A stretch of 26,621 bases of DNA from Flavobacterium sp. UBA6195 (GCF_002422095.1 NZ_DITB01000052.1:1-26621); one strand, 5' to 3'; shown: positions 14,365 to 23,077, counted from the stretch's first letter. Numbers and translations are program-made. Notes: generated by a model from the letters alone, not told the origin.

Positions 14365-16047
14365 ATGTCAACAGAAGAAAAATCATTGAATTTTATAGAA
14401 CAAATCATTGAAGAAGATTTAAAAAATGGTTTGTCAGCAGATAAATTACGTTTTCGTTTTCCACCAGAACCAAATGGGTATTTGCATGTAGGTCATGCGA
14501 GTGCTATTTGCTTAAATTTCGGTCTAGGAATCGATTACAATGCGCCAGTAAACCTTCGTTTCGACGATACCAATCCATCAAAAGAAGAGCAAGAATATGT
14601 AGATGCTATCAAGCGCGATGTAGAATGGTTGGGTTTTAAATGGGACAAAGAATGTTATGCTTCTGATTACTTTCAACAATTGTATGATTGGGCAGTGGAA
14701 TTAATCAAAAAGGATAAAGCGTATGTGGATAGCCAAACTTCGGAAGAAATGGCAAAACAAAAAGGTACGCCAACTACTCCTGGAACCGATTCTCCTTACA
14801 GAAATCGTTCTATCGAGGAGAATTTAGATTTATTTACACGAATGAAAAACGGAGAATTCGAAAAAGGAACTCACGTTTTACGTGCTAAAATTTCGATGGG
14901 CGCTAATAATATGTTGATGCGTGATCCAATCATTTACCGTATCATGCACGCACATCACCACAGAACAGGAAACGATTGGTGTATTTATCCAATGTACGAC
15001 TGGGCTCATGGTGAAAGTGACTATTTAGAGCAAATTTCGCATTCATTTTGTACGTTAGAATTCTTACCTCACCGTGAATTATATGATTGGTTTTTGAATC
15101 AAATTTATGATCCAACTAAGGTACGTCCAAAGCAAAGAGAATTTGCACGTAGAAATTTATCACATACTGTTGTTTCTAAACGTAAATTATTGCAATTAGT
15201 TGAAGAAAAACATGTTACAGGTTGGGATGACCCAAGAATGTCAACGATTTCAGGGATGAGAAGACGCGGTTATACGCCGGCCTCTATCCGAAATTTTGCT
15301 AAAACTATCGGAATTGCAAAACGTGATAATTTGATTGATGTTTCGCTTTTAGAATTCTGTGTTCGTGAAGATTTGAACAAAATTGCACCTCGTGTAATGG
15401 CAGTTTTAGATCCAGTCAAATTAGTAATTACGAATTATCCAGAAGGTCAAGAAGAATGGTTAGAAGCTGAAAATAATCCTGAAGAAGAAGTAATGACTTA
15501 CAGAAAAGTGCCGTTTTCTAAAGAATTATATATCGAAAGAGAAGATTTTCAAGAAGAAGCACACAAGAAATTTTTCCGTTTAACTTTAGGAACTGAAGTA
15601 CGTTTAAAAAATGCGTATATCATTAAAGGAGAATCAGTTGTAAAAGATGAAAACGGAAATATTACCGAAATTCACGCTACTTATGATGTAGATTCTAAAT
15701 CAGGAAGTGGAACAGAAGCGAGTCAAAGAAAAGTAAAAGGAACCATTCATTGGGTTTCGATTACTCATGCAAAAGAAGCAGAAGTTCGAATTTATGACAG
15801 ATTATTCACTAACGAAAGTCCAGATAAAGACAAAGAAGTTGATTTTAAAGAATACATTAATCCAAATTCATTAAAAGTAATTACAGGTTATGTAGAACCA
15901 AGTTTGGTTACTTCAAAAGAATTAGATCATTTCCAATTCCAACGTTTAGGCTATTTCTGTGTAGATAGAGATTCAACAGCTGAAAAATTAGTTTTTAACA
16001 AAACAGTTGGACTTAGAGATACTTGGGCAAAAATTTCAGAACAATAA
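14365..16047 (+). CDS. glnS: Glutamine-tRNA ligase
   Basis: 560 residues. GlnRS charges tRNA-Gln with glutamine directly. The class I signatures are present: FPPEPNGYLHVGHASA with the HIGH-type HVGH (41-44), and VVSKRKL (about 269-275) as the KMSKS-type loop. The family-specific NLRFDDTNPSKE, YPMYDWAHGESD and FLPHRELYDW blocks follow, and a beta-barrel anticodon-binding region fills the C-terminal half (about 340-555). The separate gltX in this window shows distinct class I signatures, so the organism encodes both enzymes and need not form Gln-tRNA by transamidation. Own promoter and a strong terminator; single-gene unit. Confidence 0.96.
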   Translation: MSTEEKSLNFIEQIIEEDLKNGLSADKLRFRFPPEPNGYLHVGHASAICLNFGLGIDYNAPVNLRFDDTNPSKEEQEYVDAIKRDVEWLGFKWDKECYASDYFQQLYDWAVELIKKDKAYVDSQTSEEMAKQKGTPTTPGTDSPYRNRSIEENLDLFTRMKNGEFEKGTHVLRAKISMGANNMLMRDPIIYRIMHAHHHRTGNDWCIYPMYDWAHGESDYLEQISHSFCTLEFLPHRELYDWFLNQIYDPTKVRPKQREFARRNLSHTVVSKRKLLQLVEEKHVTGWDDPRMSTISGMRRRGYTPASIRNFAKTIGIAKRDNLIDVSLLEFCVREDLNKIAPRVMAVLDPVKLVITNYPEGQEEWLEAENNPEEEVMTYRKVPFSKELYIEREDFQEEAHKKFFRLTLGTEVRLKNAYIIKGESVVKDENGNITEIHATYDVDSKSGSGTEASQRKVKGTIHWVSITHAKEAEVRIYDRLFTNESPDKDKEVDFKEYINPNSLKVITGYVEPSLVTSKELDHFQFQRLGYFCVDRDSTAEKLVFNKTVGLRDTWAKISEQ

Positions 16048-16060
16048 AAATTTCGATTTT

Positions 16061-16087
16061 TGTCAAATCGAGCGAAGTCGAGATTTT
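16061..16087 (+). repeat. REP-like element R3
   Basis: TGTCAAATCGAGCGAAGTCG followed by AGATTTT, with TCGA...TCGA symmetry. It lies 14 bases after the glnS stop, before the terminator. Confidence 0.62.
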
Positions 16088-16098
16088 TTAAATAATTT

Positions 16099-16129
16099 AA
16101 ACCTGCAAATTTTTTTTGCAGGTTTTTTT
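16099..16129 (+). terminator. Terminator of glnS
   Basis: Arms AAACCTGCAAA (16099-16109) and TTTGCAGGTTT (16115-16125), five-base loop, then a T run to 16129. Confidence 0.9.
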
Positions 16130-16440
16130 ATTTCTATTTTATTAAAATAAACTACATCAATACTTTATTTGTTTTCAATCTTTTTTTATTATCATTAATA
16201 AAAACTATTAAAATAAAATTTTTAATAATTAAAAACTTAAAAAAGTGACTTTCATAAATTAATTGTAAGAAAAAAACTTTTTTAGCTAAAGTGTTTTTAC
16301 ATCTTTAGTATTAAAAGTGTCTAAAATCGCTTTATTTTAATTTTAATATAAAATCCAAGTAATTTTATTCTGATTTTCTCTTCTTGCAACTGCTTTTAAA
16401 AAATTATCACGGAATTTGTAGATTTCTAACATTTGGTTAC
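16130..16440. other. AT-rich spacer between glnS and the slipin gene
   Basis: About 310 bases without a credible ORF or RNA gene. It holds an imperfect A/T hairpin near 16271-16297 and the first copy of a 22-bp dispersed repeat at 16313-16334. I see nothing else I can name; a small RNA is possible but unsupported. Confidence 0.5.
16313..16334 (+). repeat. 22-bp dispersed inverted repeat, copy 1
   Basis: The 22 bases (core GTGTCTAAAATCGCTTTA) occur exactly, in reverse complement, at 25911-25932. Both copies are intergenic. The mixed sequence and exact identity make chance unlikely even in AT-rich DNA. Confidence 0.75.
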
Positions 16441-16472
16441 AAAAAAACCACCAATTAAAAATTGATGGTTTT
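16441..16472 (-). terminator. Terminator of the slipin gene
   Basis: On the minus strand AAAACCATCAATT pairs with AATTGGTGGTTTT (16460-16472 with 16444-16456), one U-G wobble, three-base loop, then seven T (16441-16447). It lies beyond element R4. Confidence 0.82.
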
Positions 16473-16479
16473 CATTTTT

Positions 16480-16505
16480 GTCATGCTGAATTTATTTCAG
16501 CATCT
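16480..16505 (+). repeat. REP-like element R4
   Basis: GTCATGCTGAATTTATTTCA followed by GCATCT; hairpin arms ATGCTGAA (16483-16490) and TTCAGCAT (16496-16503). It ends directly against the stop codon of the minus-strand slipin gene. Confidence 0.7.
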
Positions 16506-17483
16506 TTATACTTCTTCTGAATTTTCAATTCCGAAATTTTCGTTTGAAGCATCTTTCTTATTTACCTTTTTCGTTTTGTGTGCATTTTTCATGGCTTCAC
16601 CTACTTGGTTACTTGCTGTAAAACTTGCTACCATGTTGTTCAACATATCGCTACCTGCTTGAGGCGAATTTGGTAATAAAATTAAATTACTATTGGCATC
16701 TGCACCAATTGCTTGTAACGTATCGTAATGTTGTGTTACTACAATTAAAGCCGAAGCTTCTTGAGAATTAATTCCCACTTTGTTTAATACATCAACCGAT
16801 TCTACTAAACCACGAGCAATTTCTCTTCTTTGGTCGGCAATACCTTGACCTTGAAGTCTTTTACTTTCTGCTTCTGCTTTGGCTTTTGCTACAATTCTGA
16901 TTCTTCCAGCTTCTGCTTCGTATTCTGCAGCTGTTTTTTCACGATCCGCCGCGTTAATACGGTTCATCGCATTTTTAACTTGAATATCTGGATCAATATC
17001 AGTAATTAACGTGTTGATGATGTCATAACCATAAGTTGTCATCGCTTCGTTTAACTCACGTTTTACTGCAATTGCAATGTCATCTTTTCTTTCGAAAACA
17101 TCATCTAATTTTAATTTTGGAACTTCGGCACGCACTACGTCAAACACATAAGAAGTAATTTGGTCATGAGGATATTCTAATTTATAAAACGCTTCGTATG
17201 CTTTTTCTTGTAATACTTTAAACTGTACCGAAACTTTCATTTTAACGAATACGTTATCTTTCGTTTTAGTTTCGATGATAACATCTAATTGTTGAATTCT
17301 TAAATTAACGCGACCTGCAATTCTATCAACCACAGGAATTTTAATTTGTAAACCTGAATTTCTAAGGCTTTGAAATTTTCCAAATCGTTCTACAACTACT
17401 ACAGTTTGCTGTTTTACGGTAAAGAATGACGAAAAAAGGACAACTAGTCCAATGAATAGAAAAGGAAATGTAATAAAATCCAT
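16506..17483 (-). CDS. SPFH/Band 7 (slipin, stomatin-like) membrane protein
   Basis: 325 residues. One N-terminal membrane segment (about 3-22) is followed by an SPFH domain (about 24-190: VVVVERFGKFQSLRNSGLQIKIPVVDRI, RIQQLDVIIETKTKDNVFV, VQFKVL, DDVFERKDDIAIAVKREL, YGYDIINTLITDIDPD) and a long charged helix (190-235, AAEYEAEAGRIRIVAKAKAEAESKRLQGQG) typical of coiled-coil oligomers. Such proteins form large membrane rings that scaffold proteases or lipid microdomains; the partner is not visible here since no NfeD or protease gene is adjacent. A Lys/Asn/Glu-rich tail ends the protein. Transcribed on its own: the gltX terminator lies upstream and its own terminator downstream. No clear -7 element is seen. 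Confidence 0.92.
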   Translation of the reverse strand: MDFITFPFLFIGLVVLFSSFFTVKQQTVVVVERFGKFQSLRNSGLQIKIPVVDRIAGRVNLRIQQLDVIIETKTKDNVFVKMKVSVQFKVLQEKAYEAFYKLEYPHDQITSYVFDVVRAEVPKLKLDDVFERKDDIAIAVKRELNEAMTTYGYDIINTLITDIDPDIQVKNAMNRINAADREKTAAEYEAEAGRIRIVAKAKAEAESKRLQGQGIADQRREIARGLVESVDVLNKVGINSQEASALIVVTQHYDTLQAIGADANSNLILLPNSPQAGSDMLNNMVASFTASNQVGEAMKNAHKTKKVNKKDASNENFGIENSEEV

Positions 17484-17538
17484 AATTTATAGTTTAAGTT
17501 AAATTATTAGTTATACGCTATTTATTTCGAAAAGTTAC

Positions 17539-17566
17539 AAAAAAACCCTGAATTTTCAGGGCTTTT
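17539..17566 (-). terminator. Terminator of gltX
   Basis: Arms CCCTGAA (17546-17552) and TTCAGGG (17555-17561), followed on the minus strand by seven T (17539-17545). Nine bases separate the stem from the gltX stop codon. Confidence 0.88.
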
Positions 17567-17569
17567 CTT

Positions 17570-19072
17570 TTATAAACTAGCAATTGCTTTTTCTAATCTT
17601 TTTACCGTTTCGGCTTTTCCTATCATTTCGATAATGTCGAATAAATGTGGCCCTTTAAGTGCTCCTACTAAACTCAATCGCAACGGTTGCATTACTTTCC
17701 CCATTCCAATTTCGTTAGCGGTCATCCATTCTTTTAATAAGGTTTCGATGTTAGCAGAAGTAAAATCTTCTATTTTATTTAATTCAGAAATCACTTGTTG
17801 CATTAAACCTGGTGTTTCCTCTTTCCAGTTTTTAGCTGCTTTTTCATCGTAAGTTGTTGGTGCTTCAAAGAAATAATCCGCTAAATCCCAAAATTCGGTT
17901 ACGAAATTAGCTCTTTCTTTAATCATCGATACAATCTTAGTTACATCTAATGAAGTAGAAATTCCTTTTTTATCTAAGATAGTTTTAAAGCTTTCTGCTA
18001 AACTTGCATCACTTTGCTTTTGTAAATACTGATGATTGAACCATTTGTTTTTCTCTGGATCAAACTTCGCTCCTGCTTTGTGAATGCGGTTTAAATCGAA
18101 TTTTTGTACTAATTCTTCTAATGAGAAAATCTCTTGTTCGGTTCCGTCATTCCAACCTAATAACGCTAAGAAGTTAATAACCGCTTCTGGGAAAAATCCG
18201 TTTTCTCTGTAACCAGATGAAATTCCTTCTTCTGTTTTCCATTCCAAAGGAAATACAGGGAATCCCATTTTATCACCATCGCGTTTTGATAATTTTCCGT
18301 TTCCAATTGGTTTTAAAATCAATGGTAAATGCGCAAATTCTGGAGCGTTCCAACCAAAAGCTTTGTATAACAAATGATGTAAAGGCAAACTTGGTAACCA
18401 TTCTTCTCCACGAATTACATGAGAAGTTTCCATTAAATGGTCATCTACAATATTTGCTAAATGATAGGTTGGCATTCCATCCGATTTGAATAATACTTTA
18501 TCATCTAATAAATTCGTATCAAATTTAATATCGCCACGAATGATGTCTTTTAATTCTAAAATTTCATTCACAGGTGTTTTAAAACGGATAACATAATGCT
18601 CACCATTTACAATTCTCTCCTCCACTTTTTCACGTGAAACCGTCAACGAGTTATCCAATTGCTCTCTTACCGAATGATTGTAAATAAACGTTTTTCCATT
18701 GGCTTCAGCTTCTTTTCGCATCGTATCTAAACTTTCAGCCGTATCAAAAGCATAATATGCCCAACCCGAATTAATTAATTGGTCCGCATATTGTTGGTAC
18801 ATTGCTTTACGTTCACTTTGACGATAAGGTCCAAATTTTTCATTCTTTCCTACAGTTTCATCTGGCGCAATTCCTAACCATTCTAAAGTTTCAAAAATAT
18901 AAGCTTCTGCTCCTGGTACAAAACGCGTTTGATCGGTATCTTCAATTCGTAAATAGAAAGTACCACCATGTTTTTTGGCAAATAAATAATTGAATAAAGC
19001 GGTACGAACACCACCAATATGCAAGGGTCCAGTCGGACTTGGTGCAAATCTTACTCTAACTTGTTTTGACAT
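17570..19072 (-). CDS. gltX: Glutamate-tRNA ligase
   Basis: 500 residues from MSKQVRVRFAPSPTGPLHIGG. GluRS charges tRNA-Glu with glutamate for translation. The HIGH-type HIGG (18-21), LRIEDTDQTR, the GEEWLPSLPLHHLLY block, and the KMSKS-type KLSKRDGDKMGFPV (about 258-271) are all present, with a helical anticodon-binding domain in the C-terminal third. The frame stays open upstream to 19099, but that would start inside a REP-like repeat; ATG 19072 matches the family. Promoter TATCTTTG (minus, 19123-19130) places a leader of about 45 bases, and REP-like element R5 occupies its 5' part, so a hairpin is expected at the mRNA start. Confidence 0.96.
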   Translation of the reverse strand: MSKQVRVRFAPSPTGPLHIGGVRTALFNYLFAKKHGGTFYLRIEDTDQTRFVPGAEAYIFETLEWLGIAPDETVGKNEKFGPYRQSERKAMYQQYADQLINSGWAYYAFDTAESLDTMRKEAEANGKTFIYNHSVREQLDNSLTVSREKVEERIVNGEHYVIRFKTPVNEILELKDIIRGDIKFDTNLLDDKVLFKSDGMPTYHLANIVDDHLMETSHVIRGEEWLPSLPLHHLLYKAFGWNAPEFAHLPLILKPIGNGKLSKRDGDKMGFPVFPLEWKTEEGISSGYRENGFFPEAVINFLALLGWNDGTEQEIFSLEELVQKFDLNRIHKAGAKFDPEKNKWFNHQYLQKQSDASLAESFKTILDKKGISTSLDVTKIVSMIKERANFVTEFWDLADYFFEAPTTYDEKAAKNWKEETPGLMQQVISELNKIEDFTSANIETLLKEWMTANEIGMGKVMQPLRLSLVGALKGPHLFDIIEMIGKAETVKRLEKAIASL

Positions 19073-19093
19073 TTTATTTTTATTTTTCTTTAT

Positions 19094-19118
19094 TGTCACA
19101 CTGAGCTTGTCGAAGTGT
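19094..19118 (+). repeat. REP-like element R5 in the gltX leader
   Basis: TGTCACACTGAGCTTGTCGA followed by AGTGT; arms ACACT (19098-19102) and AGTGT (19114-19118). It lies between the gltX -7 element and its start codon, on the antisense strand relative to gltX. Confidence 0.7.
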
Positions 19119-19122
19119 TGTG

Positions 19123-19130
19123 CAAAGATA
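19123..19130 (-). promoter_or_regulatory. -7 promoter element before gltX
   Basis: The minus strand reads TATCTTTG, an exact TAnnTTTG match, 50 bases before the gltX ATG. Confidence 0.6.
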
Positions 19131-19282
19131 CGATTCCAATTTAGAAGTTAGAATTTAGATTTTAGAAAATAATTAGTTTATTAACAATCCAAAGCTACAA
19201 ATGTTAAGTTTCACTAAAAACCTATTGACAAATCTAGAAACATGTTGTATTTTTATCGGTTATAAACAGTATATCAACAATT

Positions 19283-22200
19283 TTGGAAGCAAAAAGCATT
19301 ATTTTCGATAAGCTCGAAGGGTTTATCAAAAAATTTTACACCAACGAACTGATAAAAGGAGTCATTCTTTTCATCGGGTTGGGCTTGTTGTATTTCATTT
19401 TTACCTTATTGATTGAATACTTTTTATGGTTATCCACTTCAGGAAGAACCATTTTGTTCTGGTTGTTCGTTGGTGTAGAATCGTTTTTATTGATTCGATT
19501 CATCGCTTTTCCACTGTTTAAATTATTCAAATTACAACAAGGAATCAATTACGAACAAGCATCAGAAATCATAGGAAATCATTTTTCGGAAGTGCAAGAC
19601 AAGTTGTTGAACTTTTTACAATTGGCCAATCAAAGTCAAACTTCGGAATTATTAGCGGCTTCTATCGAACAAAAAGCAGCTTCGTTACAACCGATTCCGT
19701 TTTCAAATGCGGTTAATTTTGCTAAGAACAAGAAGTTTTTACCTTATGCGATTATTCCAATTCTATTATTGATCTTGTTTTTCGTTACCGGAAATTCTGA
19801 AATCATATCGAAAAGTTTTACTCGTGTGTTAAATTATGAAACGAAATTCGCTCCACCAGCTCCGTTTGAATTTGTGGTGTTGAATAAATCATTAACCGCA
19901 CAACAGAATTCTGATTTTGTACTTCAAGTGAAAACGCAAGGAAAAGTAATGCCAGAGAATATCGCCATTCAAATCGGTGATGAAGTATATTTTTTACAAA
20001 GTACTAAACCAGGAGTTTTTGAATATACGTTTTCAAAAGTATCAAAAGACGTTACTTTTTCACTTCTAGCTAATGGATTAAATTCCAAAGAATATCAGAT
20101 TAATGTGGTTGATGTTCCTACGATTGCCAACTTTGAAATGGTGTTGCAATATCCTTCTTATTTAGGTAAAAAAGCAGAAGTTATTCAAGGAACAGGAAAT
20201 GCTGTAGTTCCTGAAGGAACGGTTGTGAATTGGAGAATTAACGCTTTGGCAACCGATAAGGTTAGTTTCAAATCGAATAACCAAGTAAGTTTTTTTGCTA
20301 ATAAAGAAAATAACTTTTCGCTTTCAAGAAGAATTACCGATAATTTGAATTACGAAGTAATTACATCGAACAAAAACATCAACGAGTTTGAAAAATTGTC
20401 GTATCAAATTGCAACGATTAAAGATCAATATCCAACAATTTCAGTTCAAATTGCGCCAGATTCATTAAAATTAAAATCAAAAATAATGATTGGTCAAGTT
20501 GCCGATGATCATGGTTTATCGAAGTTACAAGTTGTTTTTTATCCGAAAGGAAATCCAAACGCAGTTCGAAAAGCGAATTTAGCCATTAATAAACAAGCCG
20601 TTGACCAATTTATTTATTCGTTTCCTAATGGTTTATCAATTGAGCAAGGTGTAAATTACGAATATTACTTTGAAGTATTTGATAATGATGTAGTTAACAA
20701 TTTTAAAAGCTCAAAATCTTCTGTTTTTCTTCATTATGAGCTTACAGATACTCAAAAAGAAGACAAACAACTGCAAGAGCAGAGTGAAAACATCAATAGT
20801 TTAGAAAAATCGCTTCAAAATCAAGAGAAGCAACTTTCAGAATTGGACAAACTTCAAAAAATGAATAAAGAGAAATCTAATTTAGATTTCAAAGATCAAA
20901 AGAAAGTCGAAGATTTTATCAATCGTCAAAAACAACAAGACGAAATGATGAAAGAATTCACTAAAAAGTTAACGGAGAATTTGGAAGAATTCAATCCAAA
21001 AACACAAGATAAAGACAAAGAAGAGTTATTACGTCGTTTAGAAGAAGCTGAAAAGCAAGCGGAGAAAAACGAAAAGTTATTGAAAGAATTAGAAGAGCTT
21101 TCTAAGAAATTAGAAAAAGATCAACTATTTGACAAAGCAGACAAGTTAAAACAGAATGCTAAAAATCAACAACAGAATTTAGAGCAATTAGTCGAGTTAA
21201 CTAAACGTTTCTATGTTGAAAAGAAAGCAGAACAAATTGCAGATAAATTAGATAAACTTGCTGACAAGGAAGATAAATTAGCGGACAACAATAAGGAGAA
21301 TAATAAAGAAAATCAAGATGCGATAAATAAAGAATTTGATGATATTCAAAAAGAGCTTCAAGATTTAGACAAAGAAAATAAAGAGTTAAAAGCTCCGATG
21401 GATATTCCTACTGATAAGAATGATCAAGAAGATGTGAAGAAAGATTTGGAAAAAGCTTCTGAAGAATTGCAAAAGCAAAACCAACAGAAAGCAAAACCAA
21501 AGCAAAAATCAGCAGCCGCTAAAATGAAACAGATGAGTCAGAAAATGTCTCAATCTATGCAATCAGGCGATATGGAACAAATGAAAGAAGATGCTAAATT
21601 GTTACGTCAAATTCTAGATAATTTATTAGCATTTTCATTTGACGAAGAGACTTTAATTAAGACTACGAATACAACACAAACACGTTCTTTGCAATTGAAC
21701 AAAGTTTTAAAAAAGCAACAAGATTTAAAATTACAATTTAAACATGTTGATGATAGTTTGTTTGCTGTAGCTTTACGTAATCCTAAAATTACTGAAACCA
21801 TTCTGAATGAAGTCGGAGAAATCCATTATAATTTAGACAAGACTTTAGAAACTTTAGCGGATAACAACATTCAAAAAGGAGCTTCACATCAACAATATGT
21901 TCTAACTTCGGCTAACCGTTTGGCGGATTATCTTAGCAATGTTCAAAGCGAAATGAATATGGATATGCAAGGTCAGGGTTCTGGAAAAGGTAAGCCAAAA
22001 CCTGGTGGCGGTAAAGGAATGCAGTTACCAGATATCATCAAACAACAAGAAGGCTTGGGTGAAAAAATGAAAGACGGTATGAAACCCGGTGAAAAACCTG
22101 GAGATAAACCTGGAGATAAACCCGGCGAAAAACCTGGTGAAGGAAAGCAAAAAGGACAATCTGGTGAGAATGGTGAAGATGGCGAAAATGGTTCAGAAGG

Positions 22201-22609
22201 TAATGCTGGTAAAGTTTTAGAGATTTTAAAAGAGCAAAGACAACTTCGTGATGCTTTGCAAAAAGCATTAGAAAAAGAAGGCATGACGGGTCAAGGTCAG
22301 AGTGCTTTGAATCAAATGAAAGATATCGAAAAGCAATTAATCAATAAAGGATTCAAAAATGAGACGTTGCAAAAGATGTTGAATTTAAAACACGAACTTT
22401 TAAAATTAGAAAAGGCGATTCAGCAACAAGGAGAAGACACCAAGCGTCAGTCTAAAAGTAATGATAAGAATTATAACGGTTCCTCTACTCCACTTTCTAA
22501 GGAATTAAAAGATTATCTGAATAGTGTTGAAATATTAAACAGACAAAGCTTACCTTTGCAACCCAATTTTAACCAGAAGGTTCAAAACTATTTTAAAGGC
22601 AATGATTAG
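19283..22609 (+). CDS. DUF4175-family large membrane protein
   Basis: 1108 residues. Two N-terminal membrane helices (about 23-43, 56-78) and a third (about 153-171) precede a beta-rich probably periplasmic region (175-495). Then come long charged coiled coils (about 495-790, rich in Lys, Glu, Gln), a Gly/Pro low-complexity stretch with five KPG(E/D) units (934-953), and a helical C-terminus. DUF4175 is a Bacteroidetes family without a settled function; a structural envelope role is plausible. No in-frame ATG exists near the conserved N-terminus, so the start is TTG (TTG GAA GCA). A TTG and a poor TAnnTTTG-like box 21 bases apart (19225, 19249) may be the promoter. The stop overlaps the ybeY start by 8 bases, so the two are translationally linked. 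Confidence 0.88.
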   Translation: MEAKSIIFDKLEGFIKKFYTNELIKGVILFIGLGLLYFIFTLLIEYFLWLSTSGRTILFWLFVGVESFLLIRFIAFPLFKLFKLQQGINYEQASEIIGNHFSEVQDKLLNFLQLANQSQTSELLAASIEQKAASLQPIPFSNAVNFAKNKKFLPYAIIPILLLILFFVTGNSEIISKSFTRVLNYETKFAPPAPFEFVVLNKSLTAQQNSDFVLQVKTQGKVMPENIAIQIGDEVYFLQSTKPGVFEYTFSKVSKDVTFSLLANGLNSKEYQINVVDVPTIANFEMVLQYPSYLGKKAEVIQGTGNAVVPEGTVVNWRINALATDKVSFKSNNQVSFFANKENNFSLSRRITDNLNYEVITSNKNINEFEKLSYQIATIKDQYPTISVQIAPDSLKLKSKIMIGQVADDHGLSKLQVVFYPKGNPNAVRKANLAINKQAVDQFIYSFPNGLSIEQGVNYEYYFEVFDNDVVNNFKSSKSSVFLHYELTDTQKEDKQLQEQSENINSLEKSLQNQEKQLSELDKLQKMNKEKSNLDFKDQKKVEDFINRQKQQDEMMKEFTKKLTENLEEFNPKTQDKDKEELLRRLEEAEKQAEKNEKLLKELEELSKKLEKDQLFDKADKLKQNAKNQQQNLEQLVELTKRFYVEKKAEQIADKLDKLADKEDKLADNNKENNKENQDAINKEFDDIQKELQDLDKENKELKAPMDIPTDKNDQEDVKKDLEKASEELQKQNQQKAKPKQKSAAAKMKQMSQKMSQSMQSGDMEQMKEDAKLLRQILDNLLAFSFDEETLIKTTNTTQTRSLQLNKVLKKQQDLKLQFKHVDDSLFAVALRNPKITETILNEVGEIHYNLDKTLETLADNNIQKGASHQQYVLTSANRLADYLSNVQSEMNMDMQGQGSGKGKPKPGGGKGMQLPDIIKQQEGLGEKMKDGMKPGEKPGDKPGDKPGEKPGEGKQKGQSGENGEDGENGSEGNAGKVLEILKEQRQLRDALQKALEKEGMTGQGQSALNQMKDIEKQLINKGFKNETLQKMLNLKHELLKLEKAIQQQGEDTKRQSKSNDKNYNGSSTPLSKELKDYLNSVEILNRQSLPLQPNFNQKVQNYFKGND
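22082..22141 (+). repeat. Five 12-base units encoding KPG(E/D)
   Basis: In-frame tandem repeat inside the DUF4175 gene, units of 12 bases such as AAACCTGGAGAT. Synonymous codons differ between units (CCC GGT, CCT GGA, CCC GGC, CCT GGT), so it is not a fresh slippage product, but its period of 12 keeps the frame if units are gained or lost. Confidence 0.85.
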
Positions 22610-23021
22610 TTTTAATTACGAAACAGATTTCGAACTAGAAAACGAAGCGCAATACGAAGATTGGATTTCACGCATTATCGAATCCGAAGGATTTAACGAG
22701 GGTGAAATCAATTATATCTTTTGTGATGACGAATATCTGCATAAAATCAATGTAGAATACTTAGATCATGACACTTTAACTGACATTATTAGCTTTGATT
22801 ACACAGTAGGAAATTTAATACAAGGCGATATTTTTGTTTCGGTGGAACGAGTTAAGGATAATGCGAATGATTTCAAGGTTTCTTTTGAAGAGGAATTAAA
22901 ACGTGTATTATCACATGGTGTTTTACATTATTGTGGTTACAAAGATAAGTCTCCAAAAGACGAAGCTTTAATGCGTTCGAAAGAAGAAGAAAAAATGCAA
23001 ATGTTTCACGTGGAACATTAA
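22602..23021 (+). CDS. ybeY: Endoribonuclease YbeY (rRNA maturation factor)
   Basis: 139 residues. YbeY is a metal-dependent endoribonuclease used in 16S rRNA 3'-end maturation and ribosome quality control. The core signature is LSHGVLHYCGYKD, with the first two metal ligands H105 and H109; the usual third histidine of HGxLHLxGYDH is replaced by D115 (GYKD), which I believe is normal in Bacteroidetes. The DTDIISF-type block appears as LTDIISFDY. The ATG overlaps the end of the DUF4175 gene by 8 bases. The last residues MFHVEH are encoded by a parS site (23002-23017). mnmG follows after 56 bases. Confidence 0.94.
   Translation: MISFNYETDFELENEAQYEDWISRIIESEGFNEGEINYIFCDDEYLHKINVEYLDHDTLTDIISFDYTVGNLIQGDIFVSVERVKDNANDFKVSFEEELKRVLSHGVLHYCGYKDKSPKDEALMRSKEEEKMQMFHVEH
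23002..23017. other. parS site 1 (ParB binding), inside ybeY
   Basis: TGTTTCACGTGGAACA, one base from the perfect palindrome TGTTTCACGTGAAACA. ParB/Spo0J binds such 16-mers to load and organise the chromosome origin region. It lies in the last codons of ybeY. Confidence 0.92.
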
Positions 23022-23046
23022 GCTTATAAACTAGAATTTTTTTAAA

Positions 23047-23062
23047 TGTTTCACGTGGAACA
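23047..23062. other. parS site 2
   Basis: TGTTTCACGTGGAACA, identical to site 1 and 45 bases after it (start to start), between ybeY and mnmG. Confidence 0.93.
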
Positions 23063-23077
23063 TAATATTTATAGAAG

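Noticed and set aside
19073..19099. N-terminal extension of gltX
   Set aside because: It begins in REP-like element R5, and family members start at MSKQVRVRFAPSPTG.
21973..22284. Minus-strand ORFs with FSPG-type repeats
   Set aside because: They mirror the KPG(E/D) repeat of the DUF4175 gene and have no promoter.
22602..23021. Loss of the third YbeY metal ligand as a sign of inactivation
   Set aside because: Asp can bind the metal and, as I recall, GYKD is usual in Bacteroidetes YbeY; the rest of the motif is intact.
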